From NCBI RefSeq assembly GCF_029379315.1, contig NZ_JAQYWQ010000013.1:22282-86281 (forward strand): DNA of 64,000 bases. The letters run 5' to 3'. Both the position numbers and the translations under genes were made by a program. Shown piece after piece: positions 18,223 to 27,764 of this stretch; the first letter of the stretch is position 1; each line of letters begins with the position of its first letter. This DNA is from Nostoc sp. S13 (GTDB lineage: Bacteria; Cyanobacteriota; Cyanobacteriia; Cyanobacteriales; Nostocaceae). A model generated the notes under the pieces. The model did no database searches. It was not told the DNA's origin and worked only from the letters and a program-made list of their open reading frames with translations.

Positions 18223-19272
18223 ATGACTAAAGCGCCAGAATCTTTAGACTTGTCTAGCTACGACGCTACAGACAAAGCCCTAGATCGTGATTGTACAACC
18301 TTATCCCGTCACGTTTTACAGCAACTTCAGAGTTTTTCGCCAGATGCACAGGATTTAAGTGCGCTGATGAATCGCATCGCCCTGGCCGGGAAACTGGTTG
18401 CTCGTCGCATGAGTCGCGCCGGTTTAATGGAAGGCGTTCTCGGATTTACTGGGGAAGTTAATGTGCAAGGAGAATCCGTCAAAAAGATGGATGTCTATGC
18501 CAATGATGTGTTTATCTCAGTGTTTAAGCAAAGCGGCTTAGTTTGTCGCCTCGCTTCTGAGGAAATGGAAAATCCCTATTACATCCCGGAAAATTGCCCC
18601 ATTGGGCGCTATACTCTGCTGTATGATCCAATTGATGGCTCATCCAACACTGATAACAATCTCAGCTTAGGTTCCATTTTCGCCATTCGCCAACAAGAAG
18701 GAACTGATAGCGATCGCAAAGCAACTGACCTCCTCACCAACGGACGTAAGCAACTCGCTGCTGGATATATCTTGTATGGCCCCTGCACAATGCTGGTTTA
18801 TACTATAGGTAAGGGCGTTCATTCCTTTGTCCTTGATCCCAGCTTAGGAGAGTTTATTCTCACACAAGAAAATATCCGCATTCCTAACCACGGGTCTGTT
18901 TACAGCGTCAACGAAGGTAATTTCTGGCAGTGGGAAGAATCGATTCGAGAATACATCCGCTACGTTCATCGCACAGAAGGCTACAGCGCTCGTTATAGCG
19001 GGGCAATGGTGAGCGATATCCATAGAATTTTAGTTCAAGGCGGCGTGTTTCTCTACCCAGGTACAATTCAAAACCCAGATGGGAAATTGCGCTTGCTTTA
19101 TGAAACCGCTCCTCTGGCCTTTTTGATCGAGCAAGCAGGCGGTCGTGCTACCACAGGACTGATGGATATCTTGGATGTGGTGCCAAAAAAACTGCATCAG
19201 CGCACGCCTTTAATTATTGGTAGTAAAGAGGATGTCGCAAAGGTGGAGTCTTTTACTCAAAACGGACATTAG
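18223..19272 (+). CDS. fbp: Fructose-1,6-bisphosphatase, class 1
   Basis: A 349-residue enzyme (EC 3.1.3.11) that hydrolyses fructose 1,6-bisphosphate to fructose 6-phosphate in the Calvin cycle and gluconeogenesis. Class 1 metal-binding motif: [13 protein letters not shown]. Also seen are [27 protein letters not shown] and [22 protein letters not shown] 18223 ([10 protein letters not shown]) is chosen; a GTG at 18202 would add seven residues. It is the first gene of the fbp-tal-zwf-opcA series known from Nostoc punctiforme, where these genes serve carbon flow through the oxidative pentose phosphate pathway in dark and nitrogen-fixing cells. Spacing to tal is 337 bases, so separate promoters are likely. 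Confidence 0.97.
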   Translation: MTKAPESLDLSSYDATDKALDRDCTTLSRHVLQQLQSFSPDAQDLSALMNRIALAGKLVARRMSRAGLMEGVLGFTGEVNVQGESVKKMDVYANDVFISVFKQSGLVCRLASEEMENPYYIPENCPIGRYTLLYDPIDGSSNTDNNLSLGSIFAIRQQEGTDSDRKATDLLTNGRKQLAAGYILYGPCTMLVYTIGKGVHSFVLDPSLGEFILTQENIRIPNHGSVYSVNEGNFWQWEESIREYIRYVHRTEGYSARYSGAMVSDIHRILVQGGVFLYPGTIQNPDGKLRLLYETAPLAFLIEQAGGRATTGLMDILDVVPKKLHQRTPLIIGSKEDVAKVESFTQNGH

Positions 19273-19300
19273 TATCGCAAGGCAGAAGACAAAAGAAAAT

Positions 19301-19330
19301 AAAGCTTTATTTACAAGCTTTTTAAGCTTT
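19301..19330 (+). terminator. Possible weak terminator after fbp
   Basis: AAAGCTT and AAGCTTT can pair around TATTTAC and are followed by T-rich sequence (TTTAAGCTTTTT). The stem is short and AT-rich, so transcription may read through towards tal. Confidence 0.4.
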
Positions 19331-19609
19331 TTCAACTCGATAGTTATTTTTGCCATACTGCATTAGAAGACGGTGACAAAAGCATCAAGGATGCGTCTAG
19401 CCTATGGCATTAATTAAAAGTTAATCATGGTGATTTAGGATTGGAAATGGAGAATAGCACTTCTTGAAGATGTATTAAAAATTATCTCAGCTGGCCGATG
19501 CGATAAGTGATTGGCAACGCCACAATTCAGAAGTCACCATCAAATGTTGATGGGTTTTGTCAACTTCACTTAGAAACATCACTATACAGGAGTGAAACAA
19601 ATTAGAGCT

Positions 19610-20755
19610 ATGACTACCAATCATCTACTAGAAATTAAGCAATACGGTCAAAGTATCTGGATCGATAATTTGACCCGTGACATTATTCAATCAGGGGAAC
19701 TCAAAGACCTGGTTGAAAAGCAAGGTATCTCTGGGATTACCTCTAACCCTGCTATCTTTGAAAAAGCGATCGCTGGTAACGTTATTTATGATGCCGATAT
19801 CGAAGCCGGAGTTCGGGCTGGCTTACCGATATACAAAATTTACGAATCCCTAGTTTTTGCAGATATCCGTAATGCCTGTGATATTTTACGCCCTGTTTAT
19901 GAAGCCTCGAATAAACTAGATGGTTATGTGAGTATCGAAGTACCACCAACCATCGCCGAAGATACTGAAGCAACCATAGCCGAAGCCCGGCGCTATTTCC
20001 AAGAAATTGGTCGGGAAAATTTGATGATTAAAATTCCGGGTACAGAACCTGGTTTGCCAGCAGTGGAACAGGCGATCGCTGATGGTCTAAATGTCAATAT
20101 TACGCTACTGTTTTCTGTAGAAAGCTACATCAACACAGCTTGGGCTTATATTCGGGGCTTAGAAAAACGGGTGGCTGAGGGTAAAGACATCAGTAGAATT
20201 GCTTCAGTCGCTAGCTTCTTCCTGAGTCGGATCGATAGCAACATTGACAGCAAAATTGATGCTAAGTTGAAAAAAGGCGTTGATGATATTGCCGTGGAAG
20301 CAAAGCTCAGGACTGTTAAAGGGAAAGTAGCGATCGCTAACGCGAAGATTGCGTACCAAGAATACAAGAAAATCATTAAAAGCGATCGTTGGCAAGCTTT
20401 GGTAGCCAAAGGGGCCACAGTACAACGGCTACTTTGGGCTAGCACCAGCACCAAAGACCCTAACTACAGAGACGTGATGTATATCGAAGAGTTGATTGGC
20501 CGTGATACCGTCAACACCGTACCACCAGCGACAATTAAAGCTTGTGCCGATCATTGTAACGTAGGCGATCGCTTAGAAACGAATGTAGAAGAAGCTTACA
20601 CACTGATCGAAAACCTCAAAGATCCCGACATCAACATCGATCTCGAAGCCGTAATGGATGAACTGTTAGTCGAAGGTATTGACAAGTTTATCCAGCCCTT
20701 CCAGTCCTTGATGAACTCTTTAGAAGAAAAGATCAAGGTATTGTCACCAGTGTAG
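19610..20755 (+). CDS. tal: Transaldolase
   Basis: A 381-residue transaldolase (EC 2.2.1.2), exchanging three-carbon units between sedoheptulose 7-phosphate and glyceraldehyde 3-phosphate. Motifs: SIWIDNLTRDIIQSGEL, GITSNPAIFEKAI, and the Schiff-base lysine in LMIKIPGTEPGLPAV. VASFFLSRIDSNID and LLWASTSTKDPNY are typical of the roughly 380-residue type (TalA of cyanobacteria and actinobacteria). ATG 19610 (MTTNHLLEIKQYG) is preferred; a GTG at 19592 is also in frame and is closer to AGGAG. It is followed by zwf after a 195-base repeat-filled spacer, and the genes are probably co-transcribed. Confidence 0.96.
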   Translation: MTTNHLLEIKQYGQSIWIDNLTRDIIQSGELKDLVEKQGISGITSNPAIFEKAIAGNVIYDADIEAGVRAGLPIYKIYESLVFADIRNACDILRPVYEASNKLDGYVSIEVPPTIAEDTEATIAEARRYFQEIGRENLMIKIPGTEPGLPAVEQAIADGLNVNITLLFSVESYINTAWAYIRGLEKRVAEGKDISRIASVASFFLSRIDSNIDSKIDAKLKKGVDDIAVEAKLRTVKGKVAIANAKIAYQEYKKIIKSDRWQALVAKGATVQRLLWASTSTKDPNYRDVMYIEELIGRDTVNTVPPATIKACADHCNVGDRLETNVEEAYTLIENLKDPDINIDLEAVMDELLVEGIDKFIQPFQSLMNSLEEKIKVLSPV

Positions 20756-20763
20756 GGCTAGGG

Positions 20764-20948
20764 AGTGGGGATGAGCAAGATAAGGGGGATGAGGGAGATA
20801 AGGGGGACAAGGGAGATAAGGGGGACAAGGATATAAGGAAAGTGTTTTCCCAATGCCCCATGCCCCATGCCCCATGCCCCATGCCCCATGCCCCATGCCC
20901 CATGCCCAATCCCCAATCTCAAAATCCAAAATCCAAAATCCAAAATTC
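20764..20948. repeat. Repeat-filled tal-zwf spacer (three tandem families)
   Basis: Nearly the whole spacer is simple repeats: AGATAAGGGGGACAAGGG-type units (20775-20832), seven perfect copies of ATGCCCC (20853-20901) plus a partial copy, and AAAATCC units (20921-20948) ending just before the zwf start codon. The ribosome site of zwf must lie within or next to the last array. Confidence 0.9.
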
Positions 20949-20950
20949 CT

Positions 20951-22480
20951 ATGGTTAGTCTGCTAGAAAATCCCTTGCGCGTTGGTCTCCAACAACAAGG
21001 GATGCCCGAACCCCAGATTATAGTTATTTTTGGCGCTTCTGGTGATCTCACCTGGCGCAAACTAGTGCCAGCACTTTACAAATTACGGCGAGAACGGCGT
21101 ATTCCACCAGAAACTACCATTGTCGGTGTGGCACGTCGAGAGTGGAGCCACGATTACTTCCGTGAACAGATGCAAAAAGGCATGGAAGAGGCACATCCCG
21201 ATGTCGATTTAGGGGAACTCTGGCAAGACTTCTCTCAAGGACTGTTCTACAGTCCTGGGGATATAGACAACCCCGAAGGCTACCTGAAACTAAAAAACTT
21301 ATTGACTGAATTAGACGAAAAACGGGGCACGCGAGGGAATCGGATGTTTTACCTCTCAGTTGCCCCCTCATTTTTTCCCGAAGCCATTAAGCAGCTGGGA
21401 AGCGCCGGGATGCTAGAAGATCCCTACAAACATCGTCTAGTAATTGAAAAACCCTTTGGGCGGGACTTGTCTTCTGCCCAGAGTCTTAACCAAGTGGTAC
21501 AGAAATTTTGCAAAGAAAACCAAGTTTACCGCATTGACCACTACTTGGGTAAAGAAACAGTCCAGAATTTACTGGTGTTTCGCTTTGCGAATGCAATTTT
21601 TGAGCCGTTGTGGAATCGTCAATTTGTTGACCATGTGCAAATTACCGTGGCAGAAACCGTCGGAGTGGAAGACCGGGCTGGTTACTATGAAAGTGCCGGC
21701 GCACTGCGGGATATGTTGCAAAATCACCTCATGCAACTTTACTGCCTAACGGCGATGGAAGCACCGAACGCAATGGATGCCGACAGCATCCGCACAGAAA
21801 AAGTCAAGGTACTCCGAGCGACTCGTCTAGCTGATGTTCACAATCTATCACGTTCAGCAGTACGCGGTCAGTATAGTGCTGGCTGGATGAAGGGTCAAGC
21901 AGTGCCAGGGTATCATACAGAGCCAGGCGTTAATCCCAACTCCACCACACCCACTTACGTAGCGATGAAGTTTTTGGTAGACAACTGGCGCTGGAAAGGT
22001 GTTCCTTTCTACTTGCGTACTGGGAAGCGGATGCCGAAAAAAGTCAGTGAGATTTCGATTCACTTCCGCGAAGTTCCTTCTCGGATGTTCCAATCTGCCG
22101 CCCAACAGACAAACGCCAATATTTTGGCGATGCGGATTCAGCCGAATGAAGGTATTTCCCTGCGTTTTGATGTCAAAATGCCGGGGGCAGAATTCCGCAC
22201 CCGTTCCGTAGACATGGACTTTAGTTATGGTTCCTTTGGCATCCAAGCAACATCCGATGCCTACGATCGCCTATTCCTTGATTGTATGATGGGTGATCAA
22301 ACATTGTTCACACGGGCGGACGAAGTAGAAGCAGCTTGGCAGGTAGTAAATCCAGCCCTTTCCGTTTGGGATGCACCCGCCGACGCAACTACTATTCCCC
22401 AATATGAAGCCGGTACCTGGGAACCAGCAGAAGCAGAATTCTTAATTAACCAGGATGGACGTCGCTGGCGCAGACTCTAA
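20951..22480 (+). CDS. zwf: Glucose-6-phosphate 1-dehydrogenase
   Basis: A 509-residue enzyme (EC 1.1.1.49), the entry step of the oxidative pentose phosphate pathway, making NADPH for dark metabolism and nitrogen fixation in heterocysts. NADP-binding motif near the start: [20 protein letters not shown]. Substrate site: [20 protein letters not shown]. Later family blocks are [18 protein letters not shown] and [23 protein letters not shown] 20951 ([12 protein letters not shown]) is chosen because the open frame further upstream is translated heptamer repeat (PHAPCPM). OpcA, its activator, follows. Confidence 0.97.
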   Translation: MVSLLENPLRVGLQQQGMPEPQIIVIFGASGDLTWRKLVPALYKLRRERRIPPETTIVGVARREWSHDYFREQMQKGMEEAHPDVDLGELWQDFSQGLFYSPGDIDNPEGYLKLKNLLTELDEKRGTRGNRMFYLSVAPSFFPEAIKQLGSAGMLEDPYKHRLVIEKPFGRDLSSAQSLNQVVQKFCKENQVYRIDHYLGKETVQNLLVFRFANAIFEPLWNRQFVDHVQITVAETVGVEDRAGYYESAGALRDMLQNHLMQLYCLTAMEAPNAMDADSIRTEKVKVLRATRLADVHNLSRSAVRGQYSAGWMKGQAVPGYHTEPGVNPNSTTPTYVAMKFLVDNWRWKGVPFYLRTGKRMPKKVSEISIHFREVPSRMFQSAAQQTNANILAMRIQPNEGISLRFDVKMPGAEFRTRSVDMDFSYGSFGIQATSDAYDRLFLDCMMGDQTLFTRADEVEAAWQVVNPALSVWDAPADATTIPQYEAGTWEPAEAEFLINQDGRRWRRL

Positions 22481-22481
22481 A

Positions 22482-22636
22482 ATTTTAGATTTTAGATTTT
22501 AGATTTTAGATTAGGGACGGCAAAATAGGGAATAGGGAATATCAAAAACTATTACCAATTACTAATTACCAGTTCTTAATCCAAAATCTCAAATCTCAAA
22601 TCTCAAATCCAAAATCCAAAATCCAAAATCCAAAAT
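22482..22636. repeat. Heptamer arrays in the zwf-opcA spacer
   Basis: ATTTTAG units directly after the zwf stop (22483-22511), and AAATCTC, AAATCCA and AAAATCC units (22577-22636) ending just before the opcA start. The pattern mirrors the tal-zwf spacer. Confidence 0.88.
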
Positions 22637-22641
22637 TCCTT

Positions 22642-24018
22642 ATGGCTCCCCAAGCTTCTACAATTTTTTCACTTCAGGCACCAAAAGATATTTCGCTTGA
22701 CGAATTAGATGCGGAACTGAGTCAAATTTGGCAAAGCTACGGCATTAGTGGCGATAACGGTGGGCTTCCTGCTGCGACTCGGGCCACTACATTTACCTTA
22801 GTGGTTTACGAACCGGAAGAAACCCAATATCTTTTGGCTTCTTTGGGATTTTACAACGGCCCGCTTGACGGAATTTTAGGGCCTCAGATGCAAGCTGCGC
22901 TGCGGCAAGTGCAGATAAAATATGCACTGCCAGATACTGGAATAGCAACACCTCAAACCCTGGCTATCTTGAGAGAAGAATTCGCCAAACGTCAAGGAAA
23001 CGGGGCTACGGGGGATAATGGTTCTGTTAGTATTCCCAGCTTAAATGCTCCAAGCCCTAGAATTGCCGATGAAATCGCCCTCCGCAACCCCTGCCGCATC
23101 ATTGCGCTATTTCCCATTACTGGCGAAGATAAAGGGGTCAAGGCTCAAGTTTCTGCCTATTGCCCCATCCAAAAGCAATCGTCAAGCACACTAATCTGCT
23201 GCGAGTATATAACTCTCAGTGGAACTGCTGCTGCCTTGGAACGGATTGGGGGCATGATTCCAGCATTATTAATTGGCGGCTTACCAAAGTTTATTTGGTG
23301 GAAAGCAACACCAGACCCAAACAACACACTATTCAAGCGGTTGGCAGCAGTCTGCAATAATGTGATTGTCGATTCTTGCCGTTTTAACGAGCCAGAAAGT
23401 GATTTACTCCGCCTAGAAGAGTTGGTAGAAAGTGGTATTCCTCTAGCTGACTTGAACTGGCGTCGCCTTGCATCATGGCAAGAGTTGACAGCTGAAGCCT
23501 ACGACTCACCCCACCGTCGTGCGGCGCTTAGAGAAGTTGATCGAGTAACTATTGATTACGAAAAAGGCAACCCCGCCCAAGCTTTGCTATTTTTGGGCTG
23601 GTTGGCAAGTCGGTTAGAATGGCTGCCAGTTTCCTATCAAAAGGAAACCGGAGATTACGATATCACTAGAATTCGCTTCGTTGCTCAAGATCAACGGCAA
23701 GTAGAAGCCGAGTTAGCAGGAGTTCCGGTTGCTGATGTGGGTGAGATTGTCGGTGACTTAATTGCCTTGCGCCTCAGTTCGACAAATCCGCAGGCAGACT
23801 GTGGTACAGTGATTTGTTCGGAAACTGGTGGTTGTATGCGGATGGAAACCCACGGTGGTGCCCAATCTGCCGGTTTGTTTCAACAAGTGACTTCACTTTC
23901 GGAACAAAAGGCGGAAGCATTGCTGAGTCAGCAAGTGCAACGTTGGGGCCGTGAGTCACTTTTTGAAGAAAGCCTGGGAGTGGCAGCGAATATTTTCAAA
24001 CTTGAAACAAATAGTTAG
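22642..24018 (+). CDS. opcA: Glucose-6-phosphate dehydrogenase assembly protein OpcA
   Basis: A 458-residue redox-linked activator needed for active G6PDH in Nostoc (opcA was defined in Nostoc punctiforme). The N-terminus contains a peptidoglycan-binding-like segment at about residues 50-115 (YLLASLGFYNGPLDGILGPQ, then ALRQVQIKYALPDTGI), which is common in cyanobacterial OpcA. The OpcA domain follows: NPCRIIALFPI, LPKFIWWKATPDPNN, VIVDSCRFNEPE. It ends with a cysteine-containing part (DCGTVICSETGGCMRMETHGG). These cysteines (in DCG, ICS and GCM) are candidates for thioredoxin control; that is an inference. A good terminator follows. Confidence 0.95.
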   Translation: MAPQASTIFSLQAPKDISLDELDAELSQIWQSYGISGDNGGLPAATRATTFTLVVYEPEETQYLLASLGFYNGPLDGILGPQMQAALRQVQIKYALPDTGIATPQTLAILREEFAKRQGNGATGDNGSVSIPSLNAPSPRIADEIALRNPCRIIALFPITGEDKGVKAQVSAYCPIQKQSSSTLICCEYITLSGTAAALERIGGMIPALLIGGLPKFIWWKATPDPNNTLFKRLAAVCNNVIVDSCRFNEPESDLLRLEELVESGIPLADLNWRRLASWQELTAEAYDSPHRRAALREVDRVTIDYEKGNPAQALLFLGWLASRLEWLPVSYQKETGDYDITRIRFVAQDQRQVEAELAGVPVADVGEIVGDLIALRLSSTNPQADCGTVICSETGGCMRMETHGGAQSAGLFQQVTSLSEQKAEALLSQQVQRWGRESLFEESLGVAANIFKLETNS

Positions 24019-24071
24019 CTTCGCCTGGAAAGAATAAAAGTTACCAAAATTACGAAAATCAAACACAAGCT

Positions 24072-24118
24072 CTTCAGATTTTTGGATATTTCCATAATCT
24101 GGAGGGTTTTTCTATTTT
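24072..24118 (+). terminator. Rho-independent terminator after opcA
   Basis: CTTCAGATT pairs with AATCTGGAG (one G-U) and is followed by GGTTTTTCTATTTT. It probably ends the fbp-tal-zwf-opcA transcripts. Confidence 0.75.
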
Positions 24119-24251
24119 CCTTGGTTTTACTTGAAAAGCTTTGAACTTATTAAGCTGTTACACATTTAACTTGCATAATTAAGGCGGCCAAGATGCCCAC
24201 CCCACAAGAGTTATATAAATTTTAGATATGTAAACTAGATGTGGTTTAGCT

Positions 24252-24342
24252 TAGACATCTCCAGAAATTAAATATGCGTTATCTAGAACCCTTGTAGAGA
24301 CGCGAAATTTCGCGTCTCTACATTCTTTTTCGGAGATGTCTA
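24252..24342. mobile_element. 91-bp TA-bounded MITE-like element
   Basis: The ends TAGACATCTCC and GGAGATGTCTA are perfect inverted repeats, each starting with TA. Inside lies a perfect 28-base palindrome at 24294-24321 (GTAGAGACGCGAAA and its complement). There is no coding capacity. This third TA-bounded family in the window fits an IS630/Tc1-mariner-type MITE by inference. Confidence 0.75.
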
Positions 24343-24565
24343 TTGAAGAAGAATGTAGAATTCAGAATCAATTCTTTAACGAACCGCAAACGCGAGTGCG
24401 TCTCGTAGAGAAGAAGCCAAAGGAAGAAAAGGAAGAAAAGGAAGAAAAGAAAGAAATATTTATGGGGTTCTTACTTTTAACTTTTAACTTTTGACTTTTG
24501 ACTTCCCCGTTCGCGTAGCGTCTCCAAGAGTTGGGGCTGACTCCTGAATTCTGTTTCGATAAAAA
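24342..24565. repeat. Dispersed element with GAATTCAGAA inverted ends, copy B
   Basis: Begins ATTGAAGAAGAATG-TAGAATTCAGAATC and ends GACTCCTGAATTCTGTTTCG, as in copies A and C. The interior differs: it holds AAGGAAGAAAAGGAAG repeats, TTAACTTTTGACTTTTGACT repeats and GC-rich AACGCGAGTGCGTCTCGTAG fragments. It abuts the MITE-like element on its left. Confidence 0.65.
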
Positions 24566-24582
24566 CAGCAGAGGCTACAAAC

Positions 24583-26079
24583 CTACCTAACCGAAAATGC
24601 CTCGTTGAATCGCCGTGTCACAGGCTCAGTGATGAATGTCAAAATTGACTTTTTACGAGTGACAATTTCACCTGTAGCACTCATACCTGGTGTAAATTCT
24701 ACTTCTTGGCCCCGCACGTTAACTGAGTGTTTATTTAGCTTAATTCTTGTAGGAAAAACTAAGCCTAATTCTTTATCAATAATTGCATTTGGACTGACTT
24801 GCATAACTTCGCCCTCCACAATGCCAAATTCCTGGAAGGGGAAAGTAGCCATTTTCACTTTTGCCCTCATTCCTTGACGAATAAACCCAATATCGCGGTT
24901 GAGAACTTTTACCTCTAGAAGCATTTCTTCCCCTTCCGGCAAAATTGACACTAATTCTTCACCCGATTGTACTGGCCCCTTGGTGGCTTTGACTCTGTAA
25001 ATCGTACCAGCAACGGGAGCCTGAATCGTATCCAAAGCTTGCTGTTTTCTCGCCTGCTCTAATTGACCTTTAACTGTTGTCAGTTCTTCTTTACGCTTGT
25101 TGAACTGGGTTAAAATTTCACTTTGGCGTTCTGATGCTACACGCTGGGACTGACTGCGTGCACCGTTGTAAGCTTGTTCTGCTTGGTGAATTTCTTGGAC
25201 TTGGGCAGAAATATCTTTTTCTAATGATGTGACTTTATCTTGAGCCTCTGTGATTTTATTCTGGGCGTTAGTCACTTCATCTTTTGATCTAGTGATTTCT
25301 GTCTTTGCACGAGTTAATTTTTCTTGGGCATCCAAGTAATCTACACGAGGTACAGCGCCAGTAGTAATTAGGGTGCGTAGGCTTTTTTCCCTTTCTTGTG
25401 CAAGTGCCAAATTACTTTCAATTTTAATTCGGATGCTATCTGCATTCACAAGGTTGGTTTGAGCATTCCCAACGCTGCTTTTGGCATTAACTAAGTTGTC
25501 TTGCAACCGAGTCAAACGGACTTTGGCTTGATTGATCAGTGCTATTTGGCGATTTGCTTCTGCTTCAGCCGCAGCTTGACGCGCTTGGTAGTCTTGTAGA
25601 CGGGAGCTTAAAAGTTCATCTTGCAGTTTTGTCCCAGCAGTTTTGCCTCCAGTGCGTTCTGCATTCAAACGTTGTAAATCGTCTTGAATTAATCTAGTGG
25701 ATTGGGCTAGGCGAGAAACATCGGTTATTTGCAAGTCTGGATCTTTTTGAATCAGAATTTGACCTTTAGTAACGTGATCGCCTTCTTGCACTTTGACGGC
25801 GACAATTGACCCTCCACCCAAGGATGTCACCGGTCTTACCTGTGTGGAAGCAATTAATTCCCCTGGTGCTGTTGCTACTTCATCTATTTGCGAGAAGTTG
25901 GCCCAGGCGATCGCCCCAAATACGATCGCGGTCATCGTTCCCGCTAATAATCTAGTATACAGAGGTGGCAATTCCTGTACCGCCTTCCCCAATTCATAGG
26001 TGAGTTGTTCCTCTGGTTGGGCGAATCGCTCTTTTGTCTGACGTGCTTGAGCAGCATTTGCAGCTAAGGAAGATTTCAT
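24583..26079 (-). CDS. HlyD-family membrane fusion protein
   Basis: A 498-residue periplasmic adaptor of a type I secretion or ABC exporter. There is one N-terminal membrane helix at about residues 43-64 (LLAGTMTAIVFGAIAWANF). Next come a lipoyl/biotinyl-like half (GGGSIVAVKVQEGDHVTKGQ), a long coiled-coil hairpin at about 130-345 rich in Ala, Gln, Lys and Glu, and the second half (DTIQAPVAGTIYRVKATKGP). A beta-barrel domain ends the protein. No ABC transporter or outer-membrane partner is adjacent, so the cargo is unknown. The DNA 5' of the gene is heptamer repeat, so the ribosome site is not obvious. Confidence 0.92.
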   Translation of the reverse strand: MKSSLAANAAQARQTKERFAQPEEQLTYELGKAVQELPPLYTRLLAGTMTAIVFGAIAWANFSQIDEVATAPGELIASTQVRPVTSLGGGSIVAVKVQEGDHVTKGQILIQKDPDLQITDVSRLAQSTRLIQDDLQRLNAERTGGKTAGTKLQDELLSSRLQDYQARQAAAEAEANRQIALINQAKVRLTRLQDNLVNAKSSVGNAQTNLVNADSIRIKIESNLALAQEREKSLRTLITTGAVPRVDYLDAQEKLTRAKTEITRSKDEVTNAQNKITEAQDKVTSLEKDISAQVQEIHQAEQAYNGARSQSQRVASERQSEILTQFNKRKEELTTVKGQLEQARKQQALDTIQAPVAGTIYRVKATKGPVQSGEELVSILPEGEEMLLEVKVLNRDIGFIRQGMRAKVKMATFPFQEFGIVEGEVMQVSPNAIIDKELGLVFPTRIKLNKHSVNVRGQEVEFTPGMSATGEIVTRKKSILTFITEPVTRRFNEAFSVR

Positions 26080-26094
26080 AGAATTTTAGATTAT

Positions 26095-26275
26095 TGGTAA
26101 TTGGGCATTGGGCATTGGGGATTGGGCATTGGGGATTGGGCATTGGGGATTGGGCATTGAGAATTGAACACTAGGGATTGAGAATTGAGAATTGGGCACT
26201 AGGGATTGAGAATTGAAGATTAAGTTTATGTCCCATGCCCCATGCCCCATGCCCCATGCCCCATGCCCCATTACC
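26095..26275. repeat. Long heptamer repeat tract
   Basis: Consists of TTGGGCA, TTGGGGA and TTGAGAA units, followed by CCATGCC units, filling the space between the SDR gene and hlyD. The G-rich half and the C-rich half could pair with each other over part of their length. Confidence 0.88.
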
Positions 26276-26279
26276 TAAT

Positions 26280-27155
26280 TCAAACCGCTAGATAGCGCCG
26301 CAAAAAATTTTCTAATGTCTCTAACTGGAAGTTAAAAATCGCTTCTAAATTGTCAATTTCATCTTTTGTACAGAAAAATTCATTTGCTAGCAATGTGCGA
26401 TAAGTTCCCAAAGCTTTTTGGATTTGGGGATTAAATAAACCTAATGCACTCTGTAACCCATCAATGGCAAATAATGGTGAGTTAATTATTACTGGCTGTT
26501 TGTTGAAGATCCGACCAAAAATTCGGGGAATATCTTCTCGTAATAAAATCTCCGGCCCTCCCACTGCTAAAATCTGGTTGCGAGCGGCTTCAACTGTCAC
26601 AGAATCCACCACTATCTTTGCCAAATCATCGGTACTAACAATTGAAGTACGGTTTTTGCGATCGCCAATGAGCAGATACAATCCTGTTTCCCGAAATCGT
26701 TCTACTAGTGGCAGCAAGTTAGATGCTAATCCAGATGGGCGTAAAATAGTGTAATTTAAGCCACTAGCTGCCAAATATCGCTCTACTGCTCGTTTGGCTT
26801 TGAACACAGGAGCATCTTCATACCCGCGATCGGCTCCTAATACGGAAATGAAGACAAAATGCTCTACACCATTGGCTTTTGCTTGATCAATGAGTTCAAT
26901 ATTAGCGCGGTAATCTAAAGATAGAGCATCGCTATCAGAACCGTGGGCGCTGATAATATACTGGATATCCCGACTAGCTTTCTCTATATCTTTTTCTTCT
27001 AGCAAGTCACCGAGGAAAATTTCTGCACCCCGGTGTTCTAACTCGCTGTAACGCGAACTAAGGCGGACAAATGCCCGCACAGACTGTTCTCGTTGTCGTA
27101 GGAGTCGCACAACTCTACGACCAATTCCTCCGGTTGCTCCAGTTACTAGAAACAT
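26280..27155 (-). CDS. NAD(P)-binding atypical SDR / NmrA-like protein
   Basis: A 291-residue cytoplasmic protein with an N-terminal Rossmann fold: MFLVTGATGGIGRRVVRLL (TGATGGIG nucleotide motif). Later family blocks are GAEIFLGDLLEEKDI, VEHFVFISVLGADRG and LNYTILRPSGLASNLLPLVE. The SDR catalytic tyrosine motif YxxxK is absent, as in NmrA-like or Ycf39-like atypical SDRs. These act as nucleotide sensors, or as assembly or quinone-linked reductases; the substrate here is unknown. The gene ends just before a heptamer tract and lies upstream of hlyD on the same strand. Confidence 0.88.
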   Translation of the reverse strand: MFLVTGATGGIGRRVVRLLRQREQSVRAFVRLSSRYSELEHRGAEIFLGDLLEEKDIEKASRDIQYIISAHGSDSDALSLDYRANIELIDQAKANGVEHFVFISVLGADRGYEDAPVFKAKRAVERYLAASGLNYTILRPSGLASNLLPLVERFRETGLYLLIGDRKNRTSIVSTDDLAKIVVDSVTVEAARNQILAVGGPEILLREDIPRIFGRIFNKQPVIINSPLFAIDGLQSALGLFNPQIQKALGTYRTLLANEFFCTKDEIDNLEAIFNFQLETLENFLRRYLAV

Positions 27156-27246
27156 ATAAATACCTAAGTTGAATAGTTACAGTGTTTATATAGCGATGTC
27201 TTACGACTAGCCGCTCCGCGTCTACGCTCATTTGTATGCAATACTG

Positions 27247-27336
27247 ACCTCACTTCCATTCCTCTCTCCTAAAAGAAGGGAGGCTTTGAATCTTACTCCT
27301 CTTCCCTACTAGGGAAGCGGTTGGGGGTTAGGTCTC
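27247..27336. repeat. CCTAACCCC-type dispersed repeat, left arm
   Basis: Reads ACCTCACTTCCATTCCTCTC through to GGTTGGGGGTTAGGTC. An inverted copy lies at 28071-28166 and a third, direct copy at 31440-31530. Each is itself partly self-complementary. Confidence 0.75.
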
Positions 27337-27430
27337 TATTAGCCAATAGGTCACACCTTATTTATTTTAATCTTTAAAAATTATCCCCCATATCTTTATA
27401 AATGTGGGGGATAGGGTAACGGGATTAGTT

Positions 27431-27586
27431 TTACTGGCTCAACAAGTTAATAGCCTGTTCAAGGGACATCTTAGCCTTATGCAAGTTCGGCAGGTTCTCC
27501 TGGTCGTATCGGTCAGGATAGCTCATTTTCCTGCCCTCTAAAGTTATCCGAATTAGTGCTGCTTGCTCATCTGTGGGTGAATTCAT
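27431..27586 (-). CDS. Small 51-residue hypothetical protein
   Basis: ATG 27586 to TAA 27431. The protein begins MNSPTDEQAALIRITLEGRK, continues MSYPDRYDQENLPNLHKAKM and ends with EQAINLLSQ. It is balanced in charge and looks like a real soluble protein. GAGGAG lies immediately before the ATG, which is closer than usual; an internal ATG (MSYPDRYD) is an alternative start. I know no function. It lies inside the long inverted repeat formed by the 27247 and 28071 arms. Confidence 0.5.
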   Translation of the reverse strand: MNSPTDEQAALIRITLEGRKMSYPDRYDQENLPNLHKAKMSLEQAINLLSQ

Positions 27587-27764
27587 CTCCTCTATAGGAC
27601 TGATATTTGATTTTTGAAATATACGTAGGGTGCGTTACGCCAAAGGCTAACGCACCACCTCTGATTCCAGGTGCGTTACGCTACGCGATAACACACCCTA
27701 CATATACTTAGATTTTTTCAAAAATCAAATCGGATTGCTATATAGCAGAACTGATTACCTGCGG

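Noticed and set aside
20867..20950. N-terminal extension of Zwf
   Set aside because: The extra codons are translated heptamer repeats (PHAPCPM); the family N-terminus starts at 20951.
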